From assembly GCF_014652535.1 (NCBI RefSeq), contig NZ_BMYZ01000001.1, positions 1,116,001-1,180,000 on the forward strand: a stretch of 64,000 nt of DNA, read 5' to 3'. Of this stretch, positions 8,857 through 18,086 are shown piece after piece (the first letter of the stretch is position 1; each line of letters starts with the position of its first letter). The notes beneath the pieces were generated by a model, which was not told where the DNA came from, did not search any database, and was given only the letters and a program-made list of their open reading frames with translations. A program made the position numbers and the translations under genes. The stretch comes from Cellvibrio zantedeschiae. Its GTDB lineage: Bacteria; Pseudomonadota; Gammaproteobacteria; Pseudomonadales; Cellvibrionaceae.

Positions 8857-10431
8857 TTAATGGGTGAGTAGACTGTAATTTACGGCATCAGGACCCGGGT
8901 CTGATATTTCCAAAGTGATGTGTACAGGTTGGCGTACGGGGATGTGCTGCATGCCGGCCAGTTCACCCGCAAGGTATTCGCGCGGGGTGAAGCGACGTGT
9001 TGCTACAGGCGTTTCATCCAATTTGCTAAAAGATAAAATCAGGTCGGGGAAGGGTTGTTCGAATGGTGCGTTGTTGATCAGTATGGCGTCTACCATCAAT
9101 GCGTTTTCGATGTCCGGGTGATTGCGCACTATAAGGTTGGTGGCCAGTATTTGCGCAGTATCTATAAGTGTGGGCACTTCGCAGCCAAATACCGGACACA
9201 TAAACAGGTAAGCCGTGCGGTAAGGCTCAACGCGGCTGAAGTAATCAAACTTGAAATAAGCCACCTGGAAGAAAAGTAGTGCTGCCATAAGAATGGACAG
9301 GGTTGACCAGAGTTTGCGTTGGTACCAACGGCGCATGCGTTTGGCCGTGAATTCCACGGGCGCGGGCATAATGTTCATCAGCAAGGCAGCACGCGATGTA
9401 TCGAAGGCGCGCATTTTGGATGATTTTACCGGGCGCTTTGAGCTGGGCTTTTCCTCTTCTTCGTCAACCTCTTCGGTAGCAGCCGAATTAAACAGCGCGG
9501 CAGCAAACGCAGATGATTCTGCCGTTTCAGCTGGTGTTGATTCAGATGGCCGAGTAGCGTTTAAAAATTCCTGGCTAAATGCAGACTCTTCACGAGAGTC
9601 TTCCGGGGTTTCGCTAACCAAGCTAAACACAGGGCCCGAGTAGCTTGGTGTTGTTTCGGGTTGTGCCTTGGTCTCGTCAACACCAGCGTGATCTTCATCA
9701 TCCCCATCGGATGAATCCTTATCGCTTACTGGAGCAATAGGTGAGGCAGGCTTTTTGAGTTGGTGTAGAACTTCTTCATCGTCATCCAAAAGCTCTTCTG
9801 CCCAAGACTCATCTTCAAGTTCCTCTTCTTCCTCACGTGGTGCCTCGTAGCGAATCTCGCGTTCGAAAAGTGAAACCGTTTGTTTGGGGTGCATATCTAT
9901 ATCAATGAAACCGTCGAATTCATAAGCGGAACCTTTGTCATTGGTTTGGTCCATGTCGTCACTGATTAGCACATCTTCTTCATCTTCCAGAATTTTGGCT
10001 TTATCAAGGACTGGTTTCACTATTACTGGTTGTTCAGGTTCTTTAATCGCTTTGATGCTTTCAACAACTGTAGCCACTGATGCAGGTTTTACGATTGGAT
10101 GGACGTTTGCAGCGGGGCTGACTACTGCAGGCGTTACAGGTGCAAGTTGTTCAGGATTTTGGGCAGGCTCAAGCGAAAGTTGTTCGGCCTTTTGTTCTAT
10201 TTTTGGAGCTTGCTTACTTTGGGCGGCAGACGTTTTTACGGGTTCCGGTTTCGGAGTCTGATTTTTTTCCGTTGCAGCATCCTGAGCTGCACTTTTCACC
10301 AGATAATCCTGTGCCTTAAAAATATGCAGACAAGAACCGCAGCGCACAGCACCCTTTGCAGACTCAAGCTGAGTGCTGGTGATGCGAAAAGCGGTAGCGC
10401 ATTTAGGGCAGCGGGTAACCATTTGGGTCAT
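8857..10431 (-). CDS. Zinc-ribbon / DUF3426 membrane protein
   Basis: Protein of 524 residues, function not established. The N-terminus is an MJ0042-type zinc ribbon (RCPKC ... VRCGSC). A long, low-complexity region rich in Glu, Pro and Ala follows, with acidic runs (EEEEELEDE), then a single membrane segment (LSILMAALLFFQVAYF) and a C-terminal DUF3426 domain predicted outside the cytoplasm. I place the start at ATG 10431 (MTQMVTRCPKC), with AAGGA 12 nt upstream, because the zinc ribbon begins there; an upstream in-frame extension to 10536 has no domain. Pseudomonas carries an equivalent gene between prmA and dusB. Confidence 0.85.
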   Translation of the reverse strand: MTQMVTRCPKCATAFRITSTQLESAKGAVRCGSCLHIFKAQDYLVKSAAQDAATEKNQTPKPEPVKTSAAQSKQAPKIEQKAEQLSLEPAQNPEQLAPVTPAVVSPAANVHPIVKPASVATVVESIKAIKEPEQPVIVKPVLDKAKILEDEEDVLISDDMDQTNDKGSAYEFDGFIDIDMHPKQTVSLFEREIRYEAPREEEEELEDESWAEELLDDDEEVLHQLKKPASPIAPVSDKDSSDGDDEDHAGVDETKAQPETTPSYSGPVFSLVSETPEDSREESAFSQEFLNATRPSESTPAETAESSAFAAALFNSAATEEVDEEEEKPSSKRPVKSSKMRAFDTSRAALLMNIMPAPVEFTAKRMRRWYQRKLWSTLSILMAALLFFQVAYFKFDYFSRVEPYRTAYLFMCPVFGCEVPTLIDTAQILATNLIVRNHPDIENALMVDAILINNAPFEQPFPDLILSFSKLDETPVATRRFTPREYLAGELAGMQHIPVRQPVHITLEISDPGPDAVNYSLLTH

Positions 10432-10616
10432 GGCGATGGTGATTCCTTGTTGATTTGCCTGTGAGTGTAGCTGGTCACTCTGGCGTGGTAAATTGTTCTT
10501 ATCGTGTAGTGTTAAACCTACCGCATTTGTAAACAAATGCGGGACTTAAAGCAACTTATTCAACCTTATTCTCGCTATCCAATGCCACATTTGGGGTTGT
10601 CTCGTTTGGCGTTTGT

Positions 10617-11501
10617 TTAGGCGCGTACCTTGGTTCCGGTAATACGCACCCACTCTTCCTGGGTGGCGATAGGATCGAATTCAAACCATTGTGCGTAAGC
10701 TGCTTTAACAGTATCGGCTTGGATAGCGAGGATTCCGGATAAACAAATTTTTCCGCCTACTTTGGTCATCGCATTCAAAGCTGGTGCCAGCTCTGCCAGC
10801 GGGCCGGCTAAAATGTTGGCGAGCATGATGTCTGCCTGAAACTCCGGACAATCTTTTGGCAAAAATACTGGCATGGCATCTTCTGGAAGATTATTGCGCT
10901 TTGCATTTTCGGTGGTTGCGAGCAGGGCTTGTGGATCTATATCTATACCGATAACTTTTTTCGCGCCCATCAATAAGGTAGCTATGCCGAGGATGCCAGA
11001 GCCGCAACCATAATCCACAATATCCAGGCCGCTGAAATCTTGTTGGTCAATCCACTGCATGCACATAAATGTTGTTGGGTGCGTGCCTGTGCCGAAGGCG
11101 AGGCCTGGGTCGAGCATTAAATTAATTTTGTCCGGCTCTGGCGGTTGCTGCCAACTTGGGCAAATCCACAAGCGTTCACCGCAGCGAATGGCGTGGTAAT
11201 TGTTCATCCATTCGCGTTCCCAATCTTTATCTTCCAATTGTTCCCATTTATGTTCAGGAAGTTTGTTGCCGAATTTTCTTTCTGCAATCGCAATAGTTTT
11301 TGCTGTGTCGATTTCCGCATCAAATAAACCGGTGATTTTTACGTTATCCCACAGTGGAGTTTCACCAAGGCCCGGTTCAAGAATGGGTTGGTCAGCGTTG
11401 TCTTCAAAAGTGACTGATGCTGCGCCGCACGCGAGTAAAGAATCTTCAATTGATTCTGCATAACGGCGGGGGGAAATAACTTTTAATTGAAGCCAGGGCA
11501 T
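10617..11501 (-). CDS. prmA: Ribosomal protein L11 methyltransferase
   Basis: Transfers methyl groups from S-adenosylmethionine to lysines and the N-terminus of ribosomal protein L11. The 294 residues match the family length. An N-terminal substrate-recognition domain (MPWLQLKVISP) is followed by DPGLAFGTGTHPTT and the SAM-binding motif VDYGCGSGILGIA, then NILAGPL in the catalytic region. It lies downstream of accC in the same orientation with only a GNAT gene between, the usual accBC-prmA neighbourhood. Nothing is missing. Confidence 0.97.
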   Translation of the reverse strand: MPWLQLKVISPRRYAESIEDSLLACGAASVTFEDNADQPILEPGLGETPLWDNVKITGLFDAEIDTAKTIAIAERKFGNKLPEHKWEQLEDKDWEREWMNNYHAIRCGERLWICPSWQQPPEPDKINLMLDPGLAFGTGTHPTTFMCMQWIDQQDFSGLDIVDYGCGSGILGIATLLMGAKKVIGIDIDPQALLATTENAKRNNLPEDAMPVFLPKDCPEFQADIMLANILAGPLAELAPALNAMTKVGGKICLSGILAIQADTVKAAYAQWFEFDPIATQEEWVRITGTKVRA

Positions 11502-11529
11502 AGTTGTTGCTCAAAAAAATAAATAAGAG

Positions 11530-11973
11530 TTACACGCTTTTATTGTAAGCGTAGAAAATATCGTCTCTAACCCAACCTAAAGATTCATATAAAGATTGGG
11601 CAGTTAAATTCGTTTTCGCGGTGGTTAAATCCATGCGCGGAATATTATTCGCTTGCGCGTGTTCGCGAGCCTTTTCCAGCAGCATTTTTCCCAAGCCAGA
11701 TTGGCGCGCGTTTGGCGAGACAAATAAATCAGAAAGCGTATAAATAGGTGCTGCAATCACTGAACAAAAGCTGGGGTAAATCTGGCAAAATCCTAACGCA
11801 TTTTGTGCTTCATCTTCTGCAACAAAAATAATGGACTCATTGTTGCTCAAGCGATCGCTAATAAACTGTTTGGCAAATTCAAGATTGGGTTCTTGTTCGT
11901 AAAACTGACGATAGGCATCAAAGAGTGGTGCGATTTTAGCTGTGTCTGCAATGCTTGCGTTACGAATGTTCAA
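11530..11973 (-). CDS. GNAT-family N-acetyltransferase
   Basis: Predicted acetyl-CoA-dependent N-acetyltransferase of 147 residues with unknown substrate. The acetyl-CoA motif A segment is visible (LSDLFVSPNARQSGLGKMLLEKAREHA, containing Q/R-x-x-G-x-G/L), followed by LTTAKTNLTAQSLYESLGW typical of the C-terminal part. I set the start at TTG 11973 (MNIRNASIAD) because AAGGAG lies 10 nt upstream; a longer ATG start at 12012 would place that SD inside the coding sequence and add 13 non-conserved residues. It sits between accC (after a terminator) and prmA (28 bp), so it probably heads a small unit with prmA. Confidence 0.88.
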   Translation of the reverse strand: MNIRNASIADTAKIAPLFDAYRQFYEQEPNLEFAKQFISDRLSNNESIIFVAEDEAQNALGFCQIYPSFCSVIAAPIYTLSDLFVSPNARQSGLGKMLLEKAREHAQANNIPRMDLTTAKTNLTAQSLYESLGWVRDDIFYAYNKSV

Positions 11974-12020
11974 TCTTAAATCTCTCCTTCGAATCAAAAA
12001 AGTTGCTGGCATTAAAATGA

Positions 12021-12053
12021 AAAATACCCCAGTGCGAAAACACTGGGGTATTT
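12021..12053 (-). terminator. Intrinsic terminator after accC
   Basis: AAATACCCCAGTG / CACTGGGGTATTT stem with a 6-nt loop; on the minus strand it is followed by a T-rich tail. It ends the aroQ-accB-accC transcript, 22 bp past the accC stop. Confidence 0.88.
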
Positions 12054-12075
12054 GCGGCTAAAAAACTGATGTGGA

Positions 12076-13431
12076 TCAGTGATTCATGCCCAATTTCTTT
12101 TCCAGATAATGGATGTTCACACCACCTTTACGGAATTCAGCATCGCGTACCAACATTTGTTGTAGCGGAATGTTGGTTTTGATTCCGTCAACAATGGCTT
12201 CATCCAATGCTTGGCGCATACGATCCAACGCAATCTCGCGGGTATCACCGTAGGTAATAATTTTTGCGATCATGGAATCGTAATTTGGTGGAACTGTGTA
12301 GCCGTTATACAAATGTGAATCAACGCGCACGCCCAAACCGCCGGGAGCGTGGAAACCTTTTACCAGGCCGGGGCAGGGCATAAAAGTTTGCGGATCTTCG
12401 GCATTGATACGGCATTCAAACGAGTGGCCGCGAATAATCACGTCAGATTGTTTGATAGAAAGTGGTAAGCCCGAGCACACGCGGATTTGTTCTTTGATCA
12501 AATCAACACCGGTCACCATTTCTGACACTGGATGCTCAACCTGAATACGTGTATTCATTTCGATGAAATAAAAGCGGCCATTTTCATACAAGAATTCAAA
12601 AGTACCTGCGCCTTTGTATTTAATATCAATACAGGCTTGCACGCAGGCTTTGTAAGTTGCTTCGCGAACTTCTTGCGGAATTCCTGGTGCTGGAGCTTCT
12701 TCCAATACTTTTTGGTGACGACGTTGCAATGAACAATCGCGGTCGCCTAAATGAATTGCATTGCCTTGACCGTCTGACAAAATTTGTACTTCAACGTGAC
12801 GCGGGTTTTGCAGGAATTTTTCCATATAAACCGTGTCATCACCGAACGCAGCTTTCGCTTCGCCCATAGTGATTTGAATTGAGCTGATTAAAGAATCTTT
12901 GTCATGAACAACGCGCATACCGCGGCCACCGCCTCCGGCTGCTGCTTTGATAATAATAGGGAATCCAATACGCTCAGCAATTTCCAAACACTTTTCAGGT
13001 TCTTCAGTTGGATTTGGCAGTGCGCCATCTGAACCAGGAACAGTCGGCACGCCCGCTTTTTTCATCGCCTTAATGGCTTCAACCTTATCCCCCATCATGC
13101 GGATTACATCTGGATCCGGGCCGATAAAAGTGAAACCGCTTTTTTGTACGCGCTCGGCAAAGTCAGCATTTTCTGCCAGAAAACCGTAACCGGGGTGAAC
13201 GGCTTCAGCATCGGTAATTTCCATAGCCGCAATAATCGAAGGCACATTCAAATAACTTTTTGGCGATGGATTTGGCCCAATACAAACGGCTTCATCGGCA
13301 AGGCGAACGTGTTTTAAATTGCGGTCTACTACAGAGTGTACTGCAACCGTTGGAATGCCCATTTCTTTACAGGCACGCAAAATGCGAAGTGCAATTTCGC
13401 CGCGGTTTGCAATGAGAATTTTTTTAAACAT
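12076..13431 (-). CDS. accC: Acetyl-CoA carboxylase, biotin carboxylase subunit
   Basis: ATP-dependent carboxylation of the biotin on AccB, first half of the committed step of fatty-acid synthesis. The 451 residues start [16 protein letters not shown], contain the Gly-rich ATP-grasp loop [26 protein letters not shown], and the active-site signature [14 protein letters not shown]. The ATG at 13431 has a GAGGA SD with 7-nt spacing; an in-frame TTG six bases upstream is less likely. accB lies 30 bp upstream, forming the standard accBC operon, and a terminator follows. Confidence 0.98.
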   Translation of the reverse strand: MFKKILIANRGEIALRILRACKEMGIPTVAVHSVVDRNLKHVRLADEAVCIGPNPSPKSYLNVPSIIAAMEITDAEAVHPGYGFLAENADFAERVQKSGFTFIGPDPDVIRMMGDKVEAIKAMKKAGVPTVPGSDGALPNPTEEPEKCLEIAERIGFPIIIKAAAGGGGRGMRVVHDKDSLISSIQITMGEAKAAFGDDTVYMEKFLQNPRHVEVQILSDGQGNAIHLGDRDCSLQRRHQKVLEEAPAPGIPQEVREATYKACVQACIDIKYKGAGTFEFLYENGRFYFIEMNTRIQVEHPVSEMVTGVDLIKEQIRVCSGLPLSIKQSDVIIRGHSFECRINAEDPQTFMPCPGLVKGFHAPGGLGVRVDSHLYNGYTVPPNYDSMIAKIITYGDTREIALDRMRQALDEAIVDGIKTNIPLQQMLVRDAEFRKGGVNIHYLEKKLGMNH

Positions 13432-13461
13432 AACCAAGTCCTCAGCAGTTAGCTGTTATTG

Positions 13462-13938
13462 TTAGGCAATAATCACTAAAGGCTGATCGAACTCAACGGG
13501 ATTACCGTCTTGTACCAAAATGGCTTCAATAACGCCGGCTTTGTCGGCCTGGATTTGATTCATCATTTTCATGGCTTCAATAATACAAATTACGTCGCCA
13601 ACTTTTACGCTTTTGCCAACTTCAATGAATGGCGCTGAGCCAGGGCTTGCTGCGCTGTAGTAGGTGCCCACCATCGGAGATTTAATGCTGTGGCCAGTAA
13701 TGGCAGCCGCTGCAGGTGCAGCAGCAGTTGGTGCTGCTACTGGAGCTGCGGCAGCTGGCGCAGGAGCGGCAGCTTGAGCTGGTGCCGGAGCATAATTTTG
13801 TACGGGTGCAGATACATATTGAACAGTGCCGCTGTTGCGGGCAATGCGTACAGACTCTTCGCCTTCTTTGATCTCTAATTCACCGATGTTTGATTCTTCA
13901 AGTAATTCGATGAGTTTTTTAATTTTGCGAATATCCAT
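13462..13938 (-). CDS. accB: Biotin carboxyl carrier protein of acetyl-CoA carboxylase
   Basis: Carrier subunit (158 residues) that holds the biotin shuttling carboxyl groups between AccC and the carboxyltransferase AccAD. An N-terminal helical segment is followed by a mobile Ala/Pro-rich linker (about 48-80) and a C-terminal biotinyl domain. The biotin attachment motif EAMKMMN places the modified lysine at residue 124. The ATG has an AGAGG SD. In E. coli the N-terminus of AccB autoregulates its operon; whether that holds here cannot be told from the sequence. Confidence 0.98.
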   Translation of the reverse strand: MDIRKIKKLIELLEESNIGELEIKEGEESVRIARNSGTVQYVSAPVQNYAPAPAQAAAPAPAAAAPVAAPTAAAPAAAAITGHSIKSPMVGTYYSAASPGSAPFIEVGKSVKVGDVICIIEAMKMMNQIQADKAGVIEAILVQDGNPVEFDQPLVIIA

Positions 13939-13987
13939 AGGATCCTCTTAGCAACAGTTGTTGGTTGTAATAATTAATCGTTAACGA

Positions 13988-14428
13988 TTAGTTGTTGAGT
14001 AATGTAAAAGCAGCCTGCATGGCCAAGCGATAACTATCCGGGCCGAAACCGCAAATAACACCTTGGGCAATGTCAGAAAAATACGAGTGATGACGGAAAG
14101 TTTCGCGTTTGTGCACGTTAGATAAATGCACTTCAATAAACGGAATATTTACCGACAAGAGCGCATCGCGCAGGGCGACACTGGTATGTGTGAAAGCAGC
14201 AGGATTAAACAGGATAAAATCAACGCCTTCTTTGCGCGCATCGTGAATACGATCAATGAGTTCGTACTCGGCATTGCTTTGCAGTGTTTGAATATGGTGG
14301 CCAGCATCTAAACATAATTTGGTCAATTGCTGGTTTATGGTCTCAAGAGTGGCGGCGCCGTAGATGCCTGGTTCACGCAGGCCAAGCATGTTCAGATTGG
14401 GGCCGTGAAGTACCAAAATTGTTGCCAT
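13988..14428 (-). CDS. aroQ: Type II 3-dehydroquinate dehydratase
   Basis: Third enzyme of the shikimate pathway, dehydrating 3-dehydroquinate to 3-dehydroshikimate; type II enzymes are dodecamers. With the ATG at 14428 the protein is 146 residues, the normal length, beginning [16 protein letters not shown]. Key parts are the REPGIYG loop with the catalytic Tyr, [16 protein letters not shown], and [11 protein letters not shown] with the catalytic His region. AGGA lies 5 nt upstream of this ATG, while the longer in-frame start at 14497 would add 23 non-conserved residues. First gene of aroQ-accB-accC. Confidence 0.96.
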   Translation of the reverse strand: MATILVLHGPNLNMLGLREPGIYGAATLETINQQLTKLCLDAGHHIQTLQSNAEYELIDRIHDARKEGVDFILFNPAAFTHTSVALRDALLSVNIPFIEVHLSNVHKRETFRHHSYFSDIAQGVICGFGPDSYRLAMQAAFTLLNN

Positions 14429-14733
14429 AGTGAGTCCTATTGTTGTGAACAGCTGCGAACGGGCTGTTTGACCACGAGAGGTCGACACAAGTTTCATCGG
14501 ATTTCAAAAAAGTGGCGGGAGTTTGCCGCAATTTGTTACTTATGTCCACGATGAGTGCGAAATTAATTTAAATTGCTGAATTTCGCTGCAAGTTTGCAGA
14601 AATTGTTACTTGCTGTAATTGTTGGGAGGGCCAAAAGCGGAATTTTAGTGACCTGTTACCGCATCTTTCCTGCTTTTTAGAGGCAAGATGCGACAATTTC
14701 GCAGTTTGAGAGGCTAAAATCGTTAATTGTCGT
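14429..14733. other. 305-bp intergenic region upstream of aroQ
   Basis: No gene seen. It should hold the aroQ-accBC promoter (minus strand), but I found no convincing -35/-10 pair. Two imperfect copies of AGTTTGC(CG/AG)AA-TTGTTACTT lie near 14519-14541 and 14590-14611. No clear terminator for dsbD upstream was found. Confidence 0.5.
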
Positions 14734-16557
14734 CTATTTTGCAGGCTTAATGGTGTTTATAACAATAGATGGGGTTAGCAGTTGCGGTAAAACCTCGCCA
14801 CGCTTGGCGGAACCGGCGGGGAACCATACATATAAAGGTACGCCGATTCGGCCATAATCCCGCAATAATTCCTTTATTTGTGGATCTGCGTTTGTCCAAT
14901 CGGCCTTTAAAGTTGCTACATTCAGCTCATCAAAAGCAGCTTCAACTTCTTCGCGGTTAAGTGTTGTACGTTCGTTAACTTTGCATGTGATGCACCAATC
15001 TGCTGTGACATCGATAAAAACCGGGCGCCCTTGGGCGCGCAGTTCGGCCAACAGTTCAGGAGTGTAAGCGATCCAGCGCTTATCAGCCTCGCCATTTTTC
15101 ATGGCTTTATAAGGAATGAATATCGCCAATAAAAGCGCAGCTAAGGCAAGTGCGGTGTAAATCTTCTTGGTCCACCCACTTGTCGGTCTGCGATAAATCC
15201 AAAATGCAAATGCAATGGCGACAGCGCCTAAGCAAACGGCGAGCATCATTCCAGAGCCGGCTTGGTTGGTAAGTACCCAAAGTAACCAAATGGCACTTAT
15301 ATAAAGAGGGAAGGCGAGGAATTCCTTAAGTGTTTCCATCCATAAGCCCGGCCTTGGAAGCTTTTGTGCAAACTGGGGCAAAAAACACAGCAAAAGCAAT
15401 GGCACGGCCATGCCCACACCCAAAGCAACAAAAACGGCCACGCAAACATAGGCTGGTTGGGTAAGCGCGAAGCCCAAAGCGGCACCCATAAAAGGGGCCG
15501 TACAGGGGCTCGCCACCACTGCTGCTAATACTCCAGTGAAAAATGAACCTTGCAGGCCAGACTTTTCAGTAAGGCTTTGGCCTACTCCCATGAGTGAGCC
15601 GCCCACCTGGATATAGCCAGCCATTGCTAGTCCCATGATGAAAAACAGGTAGGCGAGTGCTGTGACTAGCCCGGGAGATTGCAGCTGGAAGCCCCAGCCA
15701 ACGGCTTGTCCGCCCGCTTTTGCAATGAGTAGCAAGCCGGCGAAGGCCGCAAACGAAGCAACTATGCCCAGCGTATACATGAGTCCATGCAGTTTAAGTT
15801 GTTGACCGTGGCTTTGCACAAGGCTCAATACCTTTATGGAAAGTACCGGAAAAACACAGGGCATAAGATTTAGGATAACGCCGCCGAGAAAAGCAAAAAG
15901 CAATGCTTGCCACGCCCACAGTTGATCTTCTTCAGCTGATGCTTGGGCCTGATCGGCTGATGTTGCACTCGAATCAGTAGCGACTCTTGGCTTATTTGCC
16001 AGCTTGGTAACCTCATTTTTGCTTGTATCTATATGGAGGTTTTCGGAATAGGGTGGGTAACAAAGCCCGGCTTCTGCACAGCCTTGGGACGTGACTTTTA
16101 GGTCAAATGAAGGTGTGTTTGCTGGAATAAAAAAATCTGCTGTCACTTCATGGTAGTGAAGCGTCATATCTTTACCGGCAAACTCATCGAACTTGGGTTT
16201 CCCCTCGGGGCTGAAAGTCGGTGTGAGCGCAACCTCGGGTGTTGCGCGAAACTTGAAGCGTTCCTGATAAAGATAGTATTTGTCAGCAATGGTCCAGGTC
16301 AGGCGCAGCTTTTTAGTGGTTGCATCGCTATCGCTAATCTCGGCGTTAAGTTTATAGGCTTCTGTGACAGGCAAAAAATCATCCTGTTTGGTGAAGCTCG
16401 CCGCTTTTACAGTGGAAACATTGGCATTGCCGGAGGGATTAAATTCTTCAGCAAAAGTAAAGGAACCTTGCAGGAAAATGACCCCCAACAGGATATGAGC
16501 AAATTGCTTAATTGCCGGGATTGAAAAATTGAATTCAGGGAAGCGAGAAGTTGGCAT
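14734..16557 (-). CDS. dsbD: Thiol:disulfide interchange protein DsbD
   Basis: Inner-membrane protein that moves electrons from cytoplasmic thioredoxin to periplasmic DsbC/DsbG. All three modules are present in 607 residues: a signal peptide (to FTFA|EE) and N-terminal alpha domain with the redox pair in GCAEAGLCY; an eight-helix membrane domain with cysteines in LMPCVFPVLS and VASPCTAPFMG; and a C-terminal thioredoxin-like domain with ADWCITCK (Cys near 522 and 525). ATG 16557 is preferred, with an AAGG SD, over an in-frame TTG at 16590. Pseudomonas also has dsbD/dipZ beside aroQ. Confidence 0.95.
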   Translation of the reverse strand: MPTSRFPEFNFSIPAIKQFAHILLGVIFLQGSFTFAEEFNPSGNANVSTVKAASFTKQDDFLPVTEAYKLNAEISDSDATTKKLRLTWTIADKYYLYQERFKFRATPEVALTPTFSPEGKPKFDEFAGKDMTLHYHEVTADFFIPANTPSFDLKVTSQGCAEAGLCYPPYSENLHIDTSKNEVTKLANKPRVATDSSATSADQAQASAEEDQLWAWQALLFAFLGGVILNLMPCVFPVLSIKVLSLVQSHGQQLKLHGLMYTLGIVASFAAFAGLLLIAKAGGQAVGWGFQLQSPGLVTALAYLFFIMGLAMAGYIQVGGSLMGVGQSLTEKSGLQGSFFTGVLAAVVASPCTAPFMGAALGFALTQPAYVCVAVFVALGVGMAVPLLLLCFLPQFAQKLPRPGLWMETLKEFLAFPLYISAIWLLWVLTNQAGSGMMLAVCLGAVAIAFAFWIYRRPTSGWTKKIYTALALAALLLAIFIPYKAMKNGEADKRWIAYTPELLAELRAQGRPVFIDVTADWCITCKVNERTTLNREEVEAAFDELNVATLKADWTNADPQIKELLRDYGRIGVPLYVWFPAGSAKRGEVLPQLLTPSIVINTIKPAK

Positions 16558-16760
16558 AATGGGCGCCTTAGTGAGCCGGTAAGCCGGCAAATTAAACCTA
16601 AAGTGGCATAAATTGCAGCAAGTGTAGTTGAGTCAAGAGTCTGGCTGCCAGTCATGTTTTGTTAAAATGGAATTCATTGGATCTTTGGTGTGCGTTCTGT
16701 GTCACAGGTTCAGCCACTGATATATCTTTTCCCAGAGCTTATTTATTAGAGAAAGTATTC

Positions 16761-17507
16761 ATGTTTAGTTTGTTATCTCTTCGTTGTGCTAGATCTTTCA
16801 TCAATGTGCGAATTCTCGGCTTAGTTGGTTTGGCAGCTGTTTTAGGTGCTTGCCAATCTACCCCCAAGCAAGAAGAGCAGCCCCCAGTTGCCCAGCAAGT
16901 GCAAGCCCCTGTTGAGCTCACTGCGCAACAAAAAGTGATTAACTCTCTGTTATCAGAAGCAGACTATTGTTTGTCGCAAAACAAACTGCTTAATCCTATC
17001 GCCGACAATGCCCACGACCGGTACCGTTCTGTGCTCTTGATGGACCCCGAAAATGAGCGCGCAAAACTGGGTTTGCAAACTATCTCCTTACGTTTTGTAG
17101 AGCTTGCCCGTACAGCAGCCAGACGCGGCAATGTTAGCGAAGCGCAAACCATGATCAAATATGCGCGCGGTGTTGATAATAATCCGGTTGTTCAAGATGC
17201 TGCCGAAACCTTGCGCAAACAACTGGGCACTATTCCCGCCGCAAAGCCTTACACACCTGGTGAAGGCGAAGTAGTCTTGGATGCTAAATTGCTGCAGGCG
17301 AAAGATCCCCAGATCACCACGCAGTTGGTAGGTGTTGCGCAAAAAGCAAAAAAAACCGATGAGTTTGTTTTGATTATTGCTCGTACGGATGCGGAAGGCC
17401 GTTATATATATCAACTATTGCGCAATGCAGTTCCCGGTTATTTGGTGCGCGGTGATATTAAAATTGGCTCACCTGCGCGTGTGAAGTTGGTTAAATCCCT
17501 GGATTAA
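16761..17507 (+). CDS. Lipoprotein with TPR-like module, unknown function
   Basis: Predicted lipoprotein of 248 residues; family not recognised. A hydrophobic signal (RILGLVGLAAVLGA|C) places the lipidated cysteine at residue 31. Residues about 58-137 form a helical-repeat-like module with the pattern EA-x4-Q-NKL-x2-P-x2-DNA, a near match to a module in MshN of this window (33481-34866). The C-terminal part (LIIARTDAEGRYIYQLLRN...DIKIGSPA) appears to be a separate globular domain. ATG 16761 is chosen because it gives a clean lipoprotein signal. It diverges from dsbD and is followed by the PCuAC-like gene after 27 bp. Confidence 0.8.
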   Translation: MFSLLSLRCARSFINVRILGLVGLAAVLGACQSTPKQEEQPPVAQQVQAPVELTAQQKVINSLLSEADYCLSQNKLLNPIADNAHDRYRSVLLMDPENERAKLGLQTISLRFVELARTAARRGNVSEAQTMIKYARGVDNNPVVQDAAETLRKQLGTIPAAKPYTPGEGEVVLDAKLLQAKDPQITTQLVGVAQKAKKTDEFVLIIARTDAEGRYIYQLLRNAVPGYLVRGDIKIGSPARVKLVKSLD

Positions 17508-17534
17508 TAATTCGATTATCTGCGAAGGCCTCTT

Positions 17535-17966
17535 GTGAATAAATTACTGAAAAGTCTTGCTTTGGTGATGATGATTTTTAGTGGCGCTCAAGCCGCGTCT
17601 GCGGCTGATGCAAACACGTCAGATATCAATGTAACCAATGCATTTTTTTACGTGCCTTTGGGCACAAGTAAAACCACTATGGCCTTTTTTACCATCACTA
17701 ATAATTCAAACAAGGATATTAGTATCACGGGCGTGAGTTCTAGTTTTGCCAAACAAATTCGGTTAATGCCAGAAGCCACTCTGTTGATTCCTGCACATCA
17801 ATCAGTCGCTTTGAAATCCAGCGGTCGCTATGTAGAAATTAATGATCTTAAAGCCAAGCTAAGCACCGGCGACGAGCTACACTTACTAGTAAGCTTGAGT
17901 AATGGGCAAAAGCTACAACTGGTTGCCCGAGCGAAAAGCGCTTACGATCAAGTACATGGCCACTAA
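17535..17966 (+). CDS. PCu(A)C-like periplasmic protein, copper ligands degenerate
   Basis: Secreted protein of 143 residues with a signal peptide (to SAA|DAN). The beta-sandwich resembles PCu(A)C/DUF461 copper chaperones (TTMAFFTITNNSNKDISITGVSSS ... LKAKLSTGDELHLLVSL). However, the family copper site, a His and Met before a second Met and a C-terminal H-x-M, is not intact: the first segment reads AKQIRLMPEA and appears shortened, and the GGYHxM segment reads SGRYVEI. A His-containing tail (QVHGH) is present. It may no longer bind copper in the standard way. GTG start with AAGG upstream. Confidence 0.7.
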   Translation: MNKLLKSLALVMMIFSGAQAASAADANTSDINVTNAFFYVPLGTSKTTMAFFTITNNSNKDISITGVSSSFAKQIRLMPEATLLIPAHQSVALKSSGRYVEINDLKAKLSTGDELHLLVSLSNGQKLQLVARAKSAYDQVHGH

Positions 17967-17977
17967 AGGTTGGCATC

Positions 17978-18070
17978 ATGAACCTATTGATAAGGTCTTG
18001 GGTTAAATGAGAAGGTCCTGGGTTAAATGAGAAGGTCCTGGGTTAAATGAGAAGGTCCTGGATTAAATGA
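17978..18070 (+). promoter_or_regulatory. Chain of four overlapping mini-ORFs upstream of the DUF2333 gene
   Basis: Four short reading frames occur in series: 17978-18010 (MNLLIRSWVK), 18007-18030 and 18027-18050 (MRRSWVK), 18047-18070 (MRRSWIK). Each TGA overlaps the next ATG as ATGA, and the last TGA overlaps the ATG of the DUF2333 gene at 18067. They arise from the 20-bp tandem repeat. Each unit carries AAGG about 11 nt before the next ATG, a possible weak SD. Whether they are translated is unknown. Confidence 0.55.
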
Positions 18071-18086
18071 AAAGGTCCTGGGTTAA
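17991..18086 (+). repeat. 20-bp tandem repeat, about five units
   Basis: Unit GAAGGTCCTGGGTTAAATGA repeats at exact 20-bp period from 17991, 18011, 18031, 18051 and 18071, with a few substitutions in the first and last units. The final unit runs into the first codons of the DUF2333 gene. No spacers separate units, so this is not a CRISPR array. Confidence 0.95.

Noticed and set aside
17991-18086. Possible CRISPR array
   Set aside because: Units of 20 bp are directly adjacent with no variable spacers.
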